A stretch of DNA of 64,000 bases from Tricholoma matsutake (GCA_026075535.2 AP026538.1:12152001-12216000), one strand, 5' to 3'. Shown: positions 1 through 10,440, counted from the first letter of the stretch. Program-made: numbers and translations. The notes: a model not told the origin generated them from the sequence alone.

Positions 1-853
1 GCATCAGGGATATGATGGTGCCATTACCATTTATGGTGGTAAAGGCACTGGAGGCAAGGTGGGTATGCTTCTCTTTGGGCTTATCCTCCTTAGTCTTCTT
101 GTCCCCATGTCGTCCACACTTTTGGGATGACTCTCCATTGTTGTTTTGCCCTTCTTTGGGCTGCCATTTGGGGTTTCCCCCTTTGTGCTTGACAGCTGAA
201 AGCTTATTGGCCTGAGGTGGGCCAGTGGGCTTTCCAACTGCCATGCACCTAGAGGCTTCAGTGACAATGGAGTCCTTGACATGTTTAAACATCAAGGCAC
301 TAGTAGCAGTCATGTTAAGGACCGTGGCAGATAATAAATCATATTGGTGCAGCATTGCAGCAAGTAGGATCATTACCTGTACTAGTTCGGGGATGGCAAC
401 GTTGGCAGCTGTGAGGCACTTGAACTTGTCAGCCATCTTAGCAATCTCTGGCACAGGATTTGCAGCTGGGATTTTGATCGCTATTGTGGACCTGAAGTCT
501 GCAAAGACTTGGGAGGGGCCATTGACACCAGAATCAGTGTGAATGAGGTCCCGCACCTCCTCAGCAGTGTCCTTGGTGTTGGCACACTGCTGAATGGAGG
601 GGGCCAGGTGGAGCACTAGGCTACCAATGGCCTGGTCATTTTTGTTGCTCCAGGTCTGGAGCTTGGCAGTAGCATTCGCTACAAGAGTAGCATTTGTCGC
701 TGTCAAAGGAGGTGCTGGAGGTGGTTTGATTTCTGCCCCGCTAGTTATCTGCCAGAGGCCCTGAGACCTGAGCCATGCCTTCATTGAGTCAGCCCATTGA
801 ATGTAATTGGATCCATCAAAAGTTTGTACAAGTTTTTCAAGAGTTGAAGACAT
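1..853 (-). CDS. Ty1/copia Gag polyprotein N-terminal part (partial)
   Basis: An uninterrupted reading frame of about 284 codons starts at the ATG on 853-851 and is still open at base 1. Residues 13-31 (FDGSNYIQWADSMKAWLRS) match the start of the copia-type Gag family (DUF4219/UBN2 group), where the conserved feature is F-x-G-x-N-Y-x-x-W. The middle is alpha-helical and rich in Leu and Ala. The last 70 or so residues are Lys, Gly, Asn and Gln rich, as expected just before a zinc knuckle and the protease. Gag would form the cytoplasmic virus-like particle that packages element RNA. No frameshift or stop is seen, so this copy may be young. The match is by motif only; I did not reach a zinc knuckle before the window ends. 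Confidence 0.75.
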   Translation of the reverse strand, partial: MSSTLEKLVQTFDGSNYIQWADSMKAWLRSQGLWQITSGAEIKPPPAPPLTATNATLVANATAKLQTWSNKNDQAIGSLVLHLAPSIQQCANTKDTAEEVRDLIHTDSGVNGPSQVFADFRSTIAIKIPAANPVPEIAKMADKFKCLTAANVAIPELVQVMILLAAMLHQYDLLSATVLNMTATSALMFKHVKDSIVTEASRCMAVGKPTGPPQANKLSAVKHKGGNPKWQPKEGQNNNGESSQKCGRHGDKKTKEDKPKEKHTHLASSAFTTINGNGTIISLM

Positions 854-1102
854 GATTTGTGGTGGCAGCTGTTAAAAGTGCTCAATCAGTCTTTTTACTC
901 AATAAAACACATTTTAATGATCTCAGGAGAAAACACTCCTTCGGAGTGTGTAATCCTAGTCAACCTAGGCTTTAAGTGCAGCTCACAGGGAGTGCGATGC
1001 AGCTGATGAAGAGTGCAAGGTTATAATTTGGAGACAATGAAGTCAACGTCGTTCGCAGCCAATTAAGGTGCATTTCCAACATGCCCAGCAGGGCCCATAA
1101 CC
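854..1102 (-). promoter_or_regulatory. copia 1 untranslated leader with tRNA primer-binding-like site
   Basis: Directly after the LTR end, the minus strand reads GGTTATGGGCCCTGCTGG (1102-1085). It resembles the initiator-tRNA-type binding sites (TGGTTATGAGCC-like) found next to copia LTRs. The remaining 230 bases carry no gene and include a short hairpin-prone CTCCTTCGGAGTG near 934-946. Confidence 0.45.
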
Positions 1103-1363
1103 TGTTGGAGCAGACTATATATGCTGCACAGGGGAAGAGACTACATGTTCATTACAACCTACCTGGGGTTTAGTTAGACTTACAGCTAGGGTTAGTAGAG
1201 GTAAGAACACTATATTCCTACTATGGTACAGGTTCTCCTTATATACATAATAATAAGGATATGACATGACTCCAGAGGAATATGCATATGAAACATGTAA
1301 CAATATTGGTAATTAATGTGGGAGAATATGCACATGCAACAATATTGGTAATTAATTTCAACA
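1103..1363 (-). repeat. 5' LTR of copia 1 (261 bp)
   Basis: On the minus strand it starts TGTTGAAA at 1363 and ends CTCCAACA at 1103, giving the TGTTG/CAACA inverted ends typical of LTRs. A promoter-like TATATAAGG lies near its middle (about 1240). An internal direct repeat (ATTAATTACCAATATTGTT) occurs twice in its first 70 bases. Base 1364 begins unrelated hAT sequence. Confidence 0.7.
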
Positions 1364-2110
1364 GAAAGATCAGAATGAGGCTGGCAATAGAAATAATGTG
1401 GCATTCTCATACATTCAACCTGTCATGCAGTGATGTCAACTGCTGTTTGAATGTGTCAATGATAGCCTGTCAAGTTTGGTGGTGATCAGGGATCTTAACA
1501 CCATTTGTTGCACAGGCAGCTATATGAATCATGCTTTGGAAAGACAGGTGTTCAAACACTTGAATTGGCTATGGTTTAAATGGTACACTAGTTATAGTTA
1601 CCATTGACTTAAGAATTATGTTGGGATATTTGGTCAGTCAATACAAGCCACTTGATGGCTGCTTCATGGAAAATCTCATTGGTATATGGAACTGTCCTCT
1701 CTTTCTGCGGCTTCTCCCTAAGATGTGAATCAAGGCATGACTGCACCTCACTAGCAGCCTGTGCATCTCTGCAGCATTTCTGGGCATCTCTCAGTAGCAT
1801 TGATGAAAATTTGTTCTTTTCTGCCCATGTCTGGTATACCACCTGGCAGGTCACACATCACATTATTCAATAGCTCATACCAAAAAAGTTATTGACATAC
1901 TTTATGGTTTGATTTCATGTGTCGTCTCAGCGTAGACACATCTGCAACCAGAGATACAGGATGTTGTGGAGACCATTTACTAATATTACATTGGCATGGC
2001 AGTGTTTACCATAAGTGTATGGAACTCACAAGCATAGCTGACAATTTCAATAATTTTGTTGGTACAGTGGTGAGAAAAAATTATCAAGATCATGACTATG
2101 GTCTTTAGCT
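1364..2110 (-). pseudogene. hAT transposase remnant (BED finger and N-terminal catalytic region)
   Basis: Three pieces in hAT order can be read on the minus strand. First is a BED-type finger end near 2010-1935 (STLRRHMKSNHK preceded by W-S-P-x-H). Second is a helical piece at about 1854-1620 with NEIFHEAAIKWLVLTDQ, the F-x-x-A-x-x-x-W-L-x-x-x-D-Q pattern of fungal hAT transposases. Third, at about 1590-1430, is VFEHLSFQSMIHIAACATNG followed by an I-P-x-H-x-x-T-x-x-A-I-I motif. The pieces are separated by frameshifts and stops, so the enzyme is dead. The remnant stops exactly at the copia LTR. Confidence 0.6.
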
Positions 2111-2884
2111 GTAACTTTTGGCATTTCAGAGAGGGTTTGAACATCAATATCAATCAGAAATCCATCAACATCAACTGCATCTGAATGTCATGGGGCCTCT
2201 TAATTAACTGTACAACTATCAGAATGTACTAAAGGTGTGATCTGGTTGGTATAACTCACCTGGCTCAATATTTTCCCTAGTTGTACTACTTACAGGAGGT
2301 GTGATCTCCTTGATTGAAGCATCATCATCATCAGTATCGGGGACTATGTGAGCTCATGATTTTTTCCTACCTAGTGTTGTTTATTAGTTTAGATATTTCA
2401 AATTGCAGTGTGCATTGAATACTGATGGGGTTGTTGATGTTCTAAATACAAATCTACTTTGGAGCCAAGTACTTCTGTTGCTGGTGGAGTGGAGGTGGTT
2501 GAGGTTAGGTAGGCTACTTCAGATGGTCAATGGTTGGCTTTGTTCAGCAGCTGCAGCTGCAACCTCAGCTTGATTTGCTTGAACTGCTTGTCAGTGGGCA
2601 GAGAGTGTCGGAGTGGCTGAATTTGAGGTGTCAAAAAGCTTTCCTGATGCTGTCAATAACCATTTTGGGCAAGGCGCTGATGGAGCAGCATTTATTGTCA
2701 TTGAAGTCATGACAGCAGTGGTGGTGCAAACTCTTGGGTCAGGACTTCCCATTTCAAGAAGGTTTTGATGGTGGCTGAAGAACTGTATAGATCCATGATG
2801 GGCAAAAAAAAATGCAGTTGTGGAGCTGGAAGCTGACCCACAGAGCACATGAGATGAAGATCAATGCTGTCAAATTTTCAACAC

Positions 2885-3041
2885 ATCAAAGCTGTGGCTT
2901 CAGGGCTCGGCTCAGGCTTCTGATAATATGAGCTGAGCCTTGAGCCCTACAAAGCCATTAGTACAGCACGGCTCAGCTCAGGCTTCAAGGGCTCAGTAGC
3001 ACAGGCTTCAGGGCTTTGAGCTGAGCCTTGCACATCACTAG
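2885..3041 (-). repeat. hAT terminal/subterminal repeat cluster
   Basis: The motif GCTCAGCTCAGGCTTC and its reverse complement recur at least five times in about 150 bp, ending in CACATCACTA at 3041. The inverted copies can fold on each other. It is interpreted as the terminal region of the hAT element whose transposase lies at 2110-1364. Confidence 0.45.
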
Positions 3042-3120
3042 TGACTCACATGTAGTAGAGTCACATCAGAACATCATTGCTTGCTGCCTCCACTGTACAC
3101 AATGGGCAAGTTCCAAGGCA

Positions 3121-3173
3121 GTTGACTCATGGTTGACTCGTAGTTGACTCACAGTTGACTGATGGTTGACTGG
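3121..3173. repeat. 11-bp tandem repeat (GTTGACTCATG-like), about 5 copies
   Basis: Units begin at 3121, 3132, 3143, 3154 and 3165. Each starts GTTGACT and differs only in the last four bases. No coding sense was found. Confidence 0.85.
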
Positions 3174-3427
3174 AGTTTGCACCTTATTACATAATCCTAC
3201 CAAATTGAGCACTTGGATTGATGCTTCCTTTTACGAACAAATATCTGTTTAAATCAATATGTTCATGATAGTGACTATGGTGACAGGCATCAGACTGTTG
3301 CATGGGATGGTTAGAGGATGTAAATCAGTTACAATAGCAACCAATTTTGATGTTTCTATTAAAATGGTCCAAAACAGCTGTCATTCTTTCCCCCTCTTTT
3401 CCTTCACTGAGGCTTCACAAGCTCACC

Positions 3428-5915
3428 ATGCCTCCAGTCATATGTAACTGCACAATTTGTAGCACAAAAACCATCTTCATCAATGGTGTTGAACAGCCAG
3501 GACAGTATGTTGATGGTTCTACCCATTTGAAGCATGAGAAACAGGATAAATGGCCTGTTTCACAACTGGCAAAGGGAAGTGGCAATCATCATCCCCAAGC
3601 CCATCACCAAAATGTTCTAGAGCTTCTAATTCTCCCACAGATAAGTGCTACATTGTTATTGTTAGATCAAGACTAATAGTAATTATGCAGATATCAACTT
3701 TTCTACATGGTCTGGATCAATTGGCACACATCTGAAGGGTGCTCTTTTCCGATCACATGTTGGCATGTGTTGATTTTCCTTGTATGGTCATTTGGTTGGG
3801 AACATCTCTACCAAAACCTCTTGAAGGGCACTGCAATCATATATAAACTGCATTATTGGCAGATAAGGCAAATGCTCTTGTGTCCCAAGGCATGCAAAAA
3901 AGGTGAGCATGGCAAACAAGGAGAATGTCTTAGTTGCTGGACATGCAGCTGCCAGCATATGAGCTTAATTATCAACAGTTGCCTTATCTGCCACTTAGTC
4001 TAGCCAGCTTTGCATGTAGACTCAGCTCACAGTAGATGTTTTCCAAGGTCTAGATGGCAGTAAATATTCTCACAATCACACAAAACAGTAAGAATTCATG
4101 GGAGGCTCCATCACATGACTGAGGTTCAGGTGTCAGTGATTGGATTGTGTCTTGAGCTCTAATGGGGCTAAATATTACAGGGTGGTGTATTACCAGAGGG
4201 CCTTAGTGCAAAATGCAGAGAATGGTGTAGAACTTGTCCTTTCAACCCATCAATTGTAGGGATGTGGCTGAAAAAAGAAATTCAACATGTGCTTTCACAT
4301 GCATCAGAAAGAGCAGGCTTCTGGCCATGCCGATTAAATCAGACTACAATTGAAGTAGATTGACTGTCATCTACATCATTGTTGTCTGACTATGGGAGAC
4401 TTTTTTCCACAGTAATTATCACAAAGATGATCTGCCTCCTTGTCATCTGGCTCCACAATAGAGCTGGTGTGAGTCATTCTATCACCAACAAAATTCTACA
4501 AGGACTTCAACTTATTATTTCTGTGACTCTCTCTATTGTTGAGGTTGCTCTTTCATCATCTGGGCTCAATGTCAAGAGCTTCCAAACATCCAACTTCCTC
4601 ATGATGTCCATACAGCATATCAGCTTCACTGCTCAGAGCCAGAAATCATTTGGACAGCATGCTGCCCCAAGTGCTTTTCCCTCTTTTCTTATCTTATTCC
4701 TTGGCAATGTCAGTGGAAGGCATCCCCAAGATCACAATCCTGTAACACAAAACTCTGGACAACTCAGAATACTCCAAATGGGCCTAAATGGGTCCCATGT
4801 CGTCTATACACTACACAATCCTTTGATTCTTGGCTTCAGTTCTTTTTATCTTCCAAGGTCATTGAATGCAGCCTTCATGAGGCTTTCAACCACCCCAGAA
4901 ACCATATAGCAGCTGCCTTTGGTGCCACTATGAATGATATCCAGGATAGTCCTGCTTGGGATGATTTGCAGGGTTTTCTACAGTCTCCTTATCATCTAAT
5001 ATTTGGAATCTATATTGATGGTTCAATCCTTATACCAACAAGATTTCTGGTAAGTTATTAACAAATTCTGCATAGACTATGACACAGCTTATTTTATATA
5101 TAGGCAAAAAAGTGTCTTGTGGGGCAATCCTACTTTATTGCTTGAACTTACTTTTTCATCTTCAGTATGGATTTGAGAATACATTCATTGTTGGTCTCAC
5201 ACCTCCTCCCCATCTTCCTGACCCCACAACCATCTCTCATCTTCTTGAACCTGTTATTAAATCTGTTGCCAAGGATGGTGCTGCACCAGGCCAAAATTTG
5301 CCAACATATAGACATCCTGATGGCTCTGTGAAAGCAAAAATTGCACTGTGATTGCTGATCTTGAGGGAAGTTGCACAGCTACTGGCTTTTTGGGACATGG
5401 TGCTACAATATTCTGTTCTTTCTGCCTCTGCACCAGTGATCAGCTAGAGGATCTCAATATTCAATCTTGGGAACTCCATAATAGTGCACAGGCAGAGGCA
5501 TGGTTGCATCAGACAACCAAAGCTAGTCAAAATGCTCTGCAAAAGACACCTGGTGTGCAATGGACTCCACTGCATAATCTTCCATATTGGGATCCAGTCA
5601 AACATGTTGTACTAGGTTTTATGCATAACTGGCTTGAGGGTGTTTTACAGCATCATCTTTGTGCACTCTGGGGAATTGGACAGGATGAGGATGAAAGCCC
5701 AAAAGTTAAAGAGGTGGAAAAGGATGAGCAGTGGAGTGAGGCAGATGTATCAGAGTCTGCTGAAGAATTTGTATGACCTTTTTCAAGAAGCAGCTAAACA
5801 TAATCTTGAGGCTGCAATGGCAATGCACCATACACCACCACCTATGTCTCCCTCACCATCTTCTTCTGAATTATCAGACTCATCCTCATCATCAACACCC
5901 ACTTGCCTAGCAGAA
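3428..5915 (+). pseudogene. Plavaka-type (Tnp2/CMC-like) transposase 1, degenerate and C-terminally truncated
   Basis: Plavaka transposases of basidiomycetes are DDE-type cut-and-paste enzymes. The Cys-rich start is at 3428 (MPPVICNCTICSTK). The region 4379-4910 matches their helical N-terminal domain (HNRAGVSHSITNKILQGLQ), although the CCPKCF zinc motif there is read in a shifted frame (about 4655-4675). The catalytic part at 4931-5776 contains FNPYTNKISGKKVSCGAI, then HLPDPTTISHLLEP, then LHNLPYWDPVKHVVLGFMHN and WLEGVLQHHL. A 54-nt intron (5050-5103) is still correctly placed. Single-base frameshifts occur near 5018 and 5350. Acidic and Ser/Pro-rich linker sequence continues to about 5915, after which the C-terminal third is missing. 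Confidence 0.8.
5050..5103 (+). other. intron in Plavaka transposase 1 (54 nt)
   Basis: The donor is GTAAGTTATT at 5050 and the acceptor is TATATAG ending at 5103. Removing it joins ...NKISG to KKVSCGAI in one frame, which reconstitutes the conserved family motif, so this is a genuine element intron. Confidence 0.75.
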
Positions 5916-5945
5916 AAGGAGTGTGTCAGGAGTTGTGGATTATGA

Positions 5946-6250
5946 TATAATATCAGTCATTACTTAGAATGAACAGGAAACTATTAACACTGTAATTGGG
6001 TTAATATACCAAGCTCATTATTAATTCTACTTATCCATTAAATTCTTTTTTGTATGTACCCCAACACCAAATAACCAATTCCCATCCATTTTAAAATAAA
6101 TGGGGCTTGTCCTTCTTTGTCAGCCACTTTGTTATCTCATCAAGAGACATGTTACTTTTGAGTCCTGAGAAAACAGTGTCTTCCACTCCACCTGCCCACA
6201 TCTCATCTGCCAGTACACCAGTGTTTCCTTTCCCATGTACTCAAGGTGAT
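5946..6250. other. no gene seen (AT-rich stretch between transposase 1 and helicase fragment)
   Basis: No frame resembles the missing transposase C-terminus. AT-rich, with no clear repeat structure. Confidence 0.5.
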
Positions 6251-6305
6251 GGTTGTTAGTATTTTGTGCAGTTCCAACATCCAAATTCCTTACTGACTAT
6301 ATTCT

Positions 6306-6521
6306 TTGCAGCTGCATATTTTCCACCAAGAAGGTGAAGATCCTGAGCAGATCAAATTTCGAGATGCTCTGCTTCGACTTTGCACATACTCAACATCTTC
6401 AGATGACTATAAGCTATTTTTCACCCAATTCTGGCCCAATCTTACACCAGAGGATCACACACACTTCAATGAGGTCTTGTATCTTTTACCAACTCAAGCT
6501 GCAGTGCATGAATGCAATACC
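6306..6521 (+). pseudogene. PIF1-like / Helitron-type DNA helicase fragment
   Basis: The frame reads EDPEQIKFRDALLRLCTYST, then a linker with a WPNLTPED piece, then VLYLLPTQAAVHECN. This order (F-R-D-x-L-x-R-L-R, then the Y-L-L-P-T-x-x-A-V-x-x-x-N motif) is seen in PIF1-family superfamily 1B helicases of basidiomycetes, including those of Helitrons. Only about 70 residues remain. The gypsy A LTR interrupts it at 6522, just after the Asn of the last motif. Upstream ATPase motifs are not visible, so it was already a fragment. Confidence 0.55.
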
Positions 6522-6946
6522 TATAAGGGCAACCTCAGCCTCTAGCAAAGGGAAATACGAAGTTAAAATTATACTACATAGTACAGGGATTGGGGACACA
6601 CCTAGCAAAGGGAAATCGGAAGAGAAAACTCTAAGGATCCCTTTGCCGATGACCAGTATATGTGAAGACGACAAAAATCAAATAATAACCTAAAAATAGA
6701 AAAGGTGGAGATAGGCAGATCAAGGCCGCCAAATGACATCATACCAAGGGGTAGGTGTCGGAAGGGGTGCTCTGCCTCTAAATATAAAATTGTCAACATG
6801 CACAAACATGATAGAAAGGGAAAATTAGTAATAAAATCCAGAAAAATCATAGAAAATGAAGAATAGAAGGAAATGAAGTGAGGAAAAATATAGAATGAAC
6901 GTAAAATAAGGAGAAACACACAGGGCATCCCCCTAGTCCTTTTACA
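6522..6946 (-). repeat. 3' LTR of gypsy element A (425 bp)
   Basis: The minus strand runs from TGTAAAAGGACTAGG at 6946 to GCCCTTATA at 6522. It is the same family as the LTRs at 20757, 26361 and 62071, whose boundaries are fixed by target duplications. The purine-rich GAGAGGGGGTGA upstream (about 6958-6947) is the likely polypurine tract. Confidence 0.9.
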
Positions 6947-6957
6947 TCACCCCCTCT

Positions 6958-9250
6958 CTAAGATGCATTGCCCCAATGCATTCGAAATTGCATATGACCA
7001 AAGTCCATGACTTGAATGCGACACAGTGCAGCAGTGTGCCGTCGGTGGAATTCCTTGACTAACCGAGGGGCATTCTCATCAGACTCTTTGACCCATGAGT
7101 TCTCCTCATACCCATAACCCTTCCAATGCACCAAATACTGGAGTTTTCCTTGACGCAAACAGCTGTCCAAGATTGACTTGACTTTGTATTGGGGTTCTCC
7201 CTCGATCACTGTAGGCAGTGGTGGTGGGTGTGAATGGTGTCCCAGGAATGGATCTGGGGGAGCTGGAAGGAGTTTGATGATATGGAAGACTGGGTGGAGT
7301 CTGGACATGAAGGCTGGGAGGCATAGATGATAGGCATGCATTCCAACACACTTGACAATGGGGAAAGGTCCCAGGAAGTGATGAGTGAGTTTCTTGGATG
7401 GACATGTAGTGGAGATGTCACTGGAGTCAAGATAAACTCGATCACCAACCTTGTACTGAGGGGTCAGAAAATGGCATTGGTTGTAAAAGCGTGCCATGTC
7501 ATCCTTCACCTTTGCTAAGGCTGCCTTTGCCTCCTCCAAGCTATCCTGCATGTGTTCTGTGAACTCATTCACCATCTCGATGTGTGAGGGAGTTTGGCAA
7601 GGTTCAAATCCCATGTGTGGATGCCATCCAGTGTCTAAGAGGAAAGGGGTCTGTTGAGTGGAAGCATGGACATGGTTGTTGTATCTGAACTCAGCCAAAG
7701 GGAGAAGATCATCCCAATCGTCCTGGCATTCATTGACAAAGAGGCGGATGTACTGCTCCAGTTCCTGGTTGACTTGCTCCATCTGGCCATCAGTTTGTGG
7801 GTGATAAGCAGTTGAAGCGAGGAGTTTGATCCCCAGGAGTCGGTACAGCTCATGAGTGAACTCTGCCATGAACTGAGGGCCACAATCCGAGAGGAAGGCA
7901 CCAGGAAGTCCATGTAATTTCCACACATGGTGGAGGTAGAGTTGGGCAGCACCCAGGGCACTGACAGTGGTGTGAGTGGGAATGAAGTGAGCACGTTTCC
8001 CCACTGAATCAACTGTGCACATCACCACATCAAACCCATTCGACTCTGGCAACTCCACCACAAAGTTGATGCTGACAACATCCCAATGACTCTCTGGAAC
8101 AGGAAGAGGGTGTAGCTCGCCAATGGGTTTGTGATGAGGAACCTTGATGTGTAAGCAAAGGTCACAAGTGTGACAATACTGACCAATGAGCCATGACATT
8201 TGTGGCCACCAATAATTCCATGAGGTGAGCTCCAAGGTCTTCCAGCATCTAGGATGACCAGCAATCTGTGAGTCATGGTGTTGGGATATGATGCGCCGGC
8301 AAAGGTCTGGGTCATTGGGAACATAGATGCGGTCCCTGAAATACAACAAGTCCTCTTTTTCAGCCCACTCTGCTGCATGCAAGGAAAGGGTGGATCCCTT
8401 CCTCAGTTCTTTAACAGCTTGGGCAACAACATCCTCATGTAAACTGCTATGGTTTGCACAATGAATGTCATGTAGGATGTCCTGCTCCTTTCCCTGGGGT
8501 GCGATGCCTTCCAGTGCCTAAATGGTGAACAGGTCTGGCTGCAACAACGCAATGTTTTGGTTGTCATTGCTGTCATCCCCATGGTCTGCACGTCAGGAGA
8601 GGGCATTGGTCTTCCCCATGCTGCGACCCAGACGGTGGTGCAAGGCGAAGTCGAATCTGGATAGATACAGGGACCAACAAGCTTGACAATGGTTCAATTT
8701 CTTGGCCATCATAAAGTACTTGAGATTCTTGTGATCCATCCAAATTTCCACGTTGTGTTGGGCACCCTCAAGGAAGTGTCACCACTCCTCAAGTGCACAC
8801 ATTCTTGCCAACATCTCCTTGCCATGGATCTCATAATTTCGCTCTACAGCACTAAGGCTTTTGGAGTAGAATGCAACAGGATGCCACTTCTGGTCCTCTG
8901 GAGACTGCTGAGACAACACGGCACCTGTCGCAAAGTCAGAACTGTTGGCTTCTACACGAAAAGGATGCGAATCGTCAGCAAAGGTAAGGATGGGAGTGGA
9001 AGTGACCATCTCTTTAAGCCTTTCAAATGCCTCCTGTTGTGCATTATCCCACCTCCATGCCTCCTTTCCTGTCAAGTCGAACAGTGGTCATGCATGATGT
9101 GAGAAATCCTTGATAAAATGCTGATAGAAATTGATGAAGCCCAGGAAAGACTGCATCTCTTTCTTGTTTGTGGGTGTTGGCCAAGCTGTGACGCTGTTCA
9201 CCTTGATAGGATCCATCTCCACCTGACCCTCTGAGATAATCAGGCCGAGG
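6958..9250 (-). pseudogene. gypsy A pol fragment: RT thumb, RNase H, integrase, chromodomain
   Basis: The order on the minus strand is: RT end (about 9240-9110), an RNase H piece with LTFADDSHPFRVEANSSDFA and an SKSLSAVERNYEIHGKEML segment (9075-8780), an integrase zinc region (HHDSQIAGHP with CHTCDLC), the catalytic core, and a chromodomain (YLVHWKGYGYEENSW). From the stop at 8520-8518 the frame is open to the terminator at 6958, about 500 codons. In the core, the first catalytic Asp is Asn (VSINFV here, VSIDFV in element C); the second Asp (LSDCGPQF) and the Glu position (QTDGQMEQVNQ) are present. Integrase would act in the nucleus and the chromodomain would target heterochromatin. This copy is truncated and probably inactive. 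Confidence 0.85.
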
Positions 9251-9545
9251 GGTTAGGGTTATCAGGAGATATATTTGAGATTGTAGGGCAGGGTGGAAAA
9301 CTAGGGGACTAGGGGACTAGGGGGAGTAGGGTGGTGGGGGAGGGGGAGTAGGGTGGTGGGGGAGGGGGAGTAGGGTGGTGGGGGAGGGGGAGTAGGGTGG
9401 TGGGGGAGGGGGAGTAGGGTGGTGGGGGAGGGGGAGTAGGGTGGTGGGAGAGGGGGAGTAGGGTGAGAGGGGGAGTAGGGCAGTAGGAGAGGGGGAGTAG
9501 GGCAGTGGGGATTGGGAGAGAGAATGGTAGAGTGTGAGAAAGCAT
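9251..9545 (+). repeat. left end: telomere-like start and 22-bp G-rich minisatellite
   Basis: GGTTAGGGTTATCAGG is followed by GATATATTTGAGATTGTAGG, then AACTAGGGGACTAGGGGAC, then about seven copies of AGTAGGGTGGTGGGGGAGGG (22-bp period) to about 9510. The runs of G could form G-quadruplexes. Confidence 0.85.
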
Positions 9546-9559
9546 TCACTTGACATTAT

Positions 9560-10440
9560 AGATGATGTGTGTAATGTATTGGATCACTGTACAACATCTC
9601 CAGTACTGCTGTATTACAGGAATTGTCTGGGGAGTACTGTACACAGAAATGGAATATGAGTATTGTAGCAATTGTCCTGAGGACTCATACTGTTGTGAGA
9701 GCATGTGTATACATTCCATTGACATCATAGATGATGCAGGTAATGCTGCAGATCACTGCACAATTATTACAGCACAAATGAATTTGCAGAATGTCTCAGA
9801 AGTACTTCAAACAGAAAAATGCAAAATGACAATTGTTGCAGCACTCCCTAGGACATTGTGTGGCAGTCAGAGGATGGGAACACACTCCATTGACATCGTA
9901 GCCGATGCATGTAATGCTGCAGATCACTGCAGAATGATTGCAGCACAAAAGAATTTTCAGAATTTCTCAGAACTACATAGAACAGAAAAATGCGAAACGA
10001 GACTTGTTGCAGCACTCCCCAGGACTTGGGCTGGAGTCAGAGGATGGGTATGCTCCATTGACATTGTAGAGAAGGCGGCTAATGCTGCAGATCATGGCAC
10101 AAATATTACAGCACGAATGAATTTGCAGAATTTCACAGAAGTACACAGAGCAGAAAAATGGGAAATGACATTTGTGGCAGCACTCCCCAGGAGTTGTGCT
10201 GGAGTCAGAGGATTGGAACACAGTCCATTGACATCATAGACAAGGCGGGGATTGCTGCAAATCATTGCACAACATCTGCAGAACAAATGAACTACACAAC
10301 AAGAATACTTGTGCATCCAGAACATCTACAACAAACACAGCACGAGAATGATATACAGCAAGAATTTGATTGTGATCACAGAATGACTATGACAAACACA
10401 GCATGCGAAAAGATTTTAAGGCCAGTTCTTCATTGAAGTT
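9560..10440 (+). repeat. array of about 170-bp units, left arm (about 4-5 copies)
   Basis: Successive GCAGATCACTGCA-type landmarks start at about 9748, 9919 and 10087, giving spacings of 171 and 168 bp. Units contain the landmarks CATTGACATC, GCAGATCA and ATGAATTTGCAGAAT. The open frames across it are periodic and resemble no protein. Confidence 0.85.

Larger units (their letters stand above)
1..1363 (-). mobile_element. Ty1/copia retrotransposon, 5' part (copia 1), runs off the left edge
   Basis: Reading the minus strand from 1363 downward gives a 261-bp 5' LTR, a primer-binding-like segment directly after it, a leader of about 250 bp, and a gag reading frame that continues past base 1. This is the order expected for a copia element. 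The pol region and 3' LTR lie outside the window, so the target duplication cannot be checked. The element sits inside a hAT transposase remnant that ends abruptly at 1364. Confidence 0.75.
1364..3041 (-). mobile_element. hAT-superfamily DNA transposon, 5' portion, interrupted by copia 1
   Basis: The inferred 5' end is at 3041, where the minus strand begins TAGTGATGTGCAAGGCTC, a hAT-type terminus. Next come subterminal repeats of GGCTCAGCTC/GAGCTGAGCC (about 2895-3030), which are common transposase-binding arrays in hAT elements. Transposase remnants follow at 2110-1364. The rest of the element would lie beyond the copia insertion. Between 2110 and 2885 I see no recognisable coding sequence. 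Confidence 0.5.
6522..9250 (-). mobile_element. Ty3/gypsy chromovirus element A, 5'-truncated
   Basis: Minus-strand element of the same family as C. It retains part of RT, RNase H, integrase, chromodomain and the 3' LTR (6522-6946). Homology with C stops at 9250, within the RT thumb region, where telomere-like GGTTAGGG begins. Bases next to the LTR at 6517-6521 (ATACC) would be one half of the target duplication; the other half is lost. Confidence 0.85.

Noticed and set aside
6253..6693. 146-codon frame covering the helicase fragment and LTR start
   Set aside because: It crosses the LTR boundary at 6522 and is in a different frame from the helicase motifs, so it is a chance frame.
9251..9270. 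True chromosome end (telomere)
   Set aside because: Only one or two TTAGGG units are present and sequence continues on both sides. The G-rich strand orientation at the left end is also opposite to that of a left telomere.
9301..9556. Pro/Ser-rich peptide frames (also 34115-34415)
   Set aside because: They are simple translations of the G-rich 22-bp minisatellite; three overlapping frames all give Pro-rich peptides.
9562..10239. 225-codon open frame (and its mirror at 15980-16657)
   Set aside because: The frame crosses four copies of a repeat unit of about 170 bp and its peptide is periodic. Overlapping frames are equally long, no domain is visible and the mirrored copy is only a palindrome arm. 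It is a repeat artefact, not a gene.
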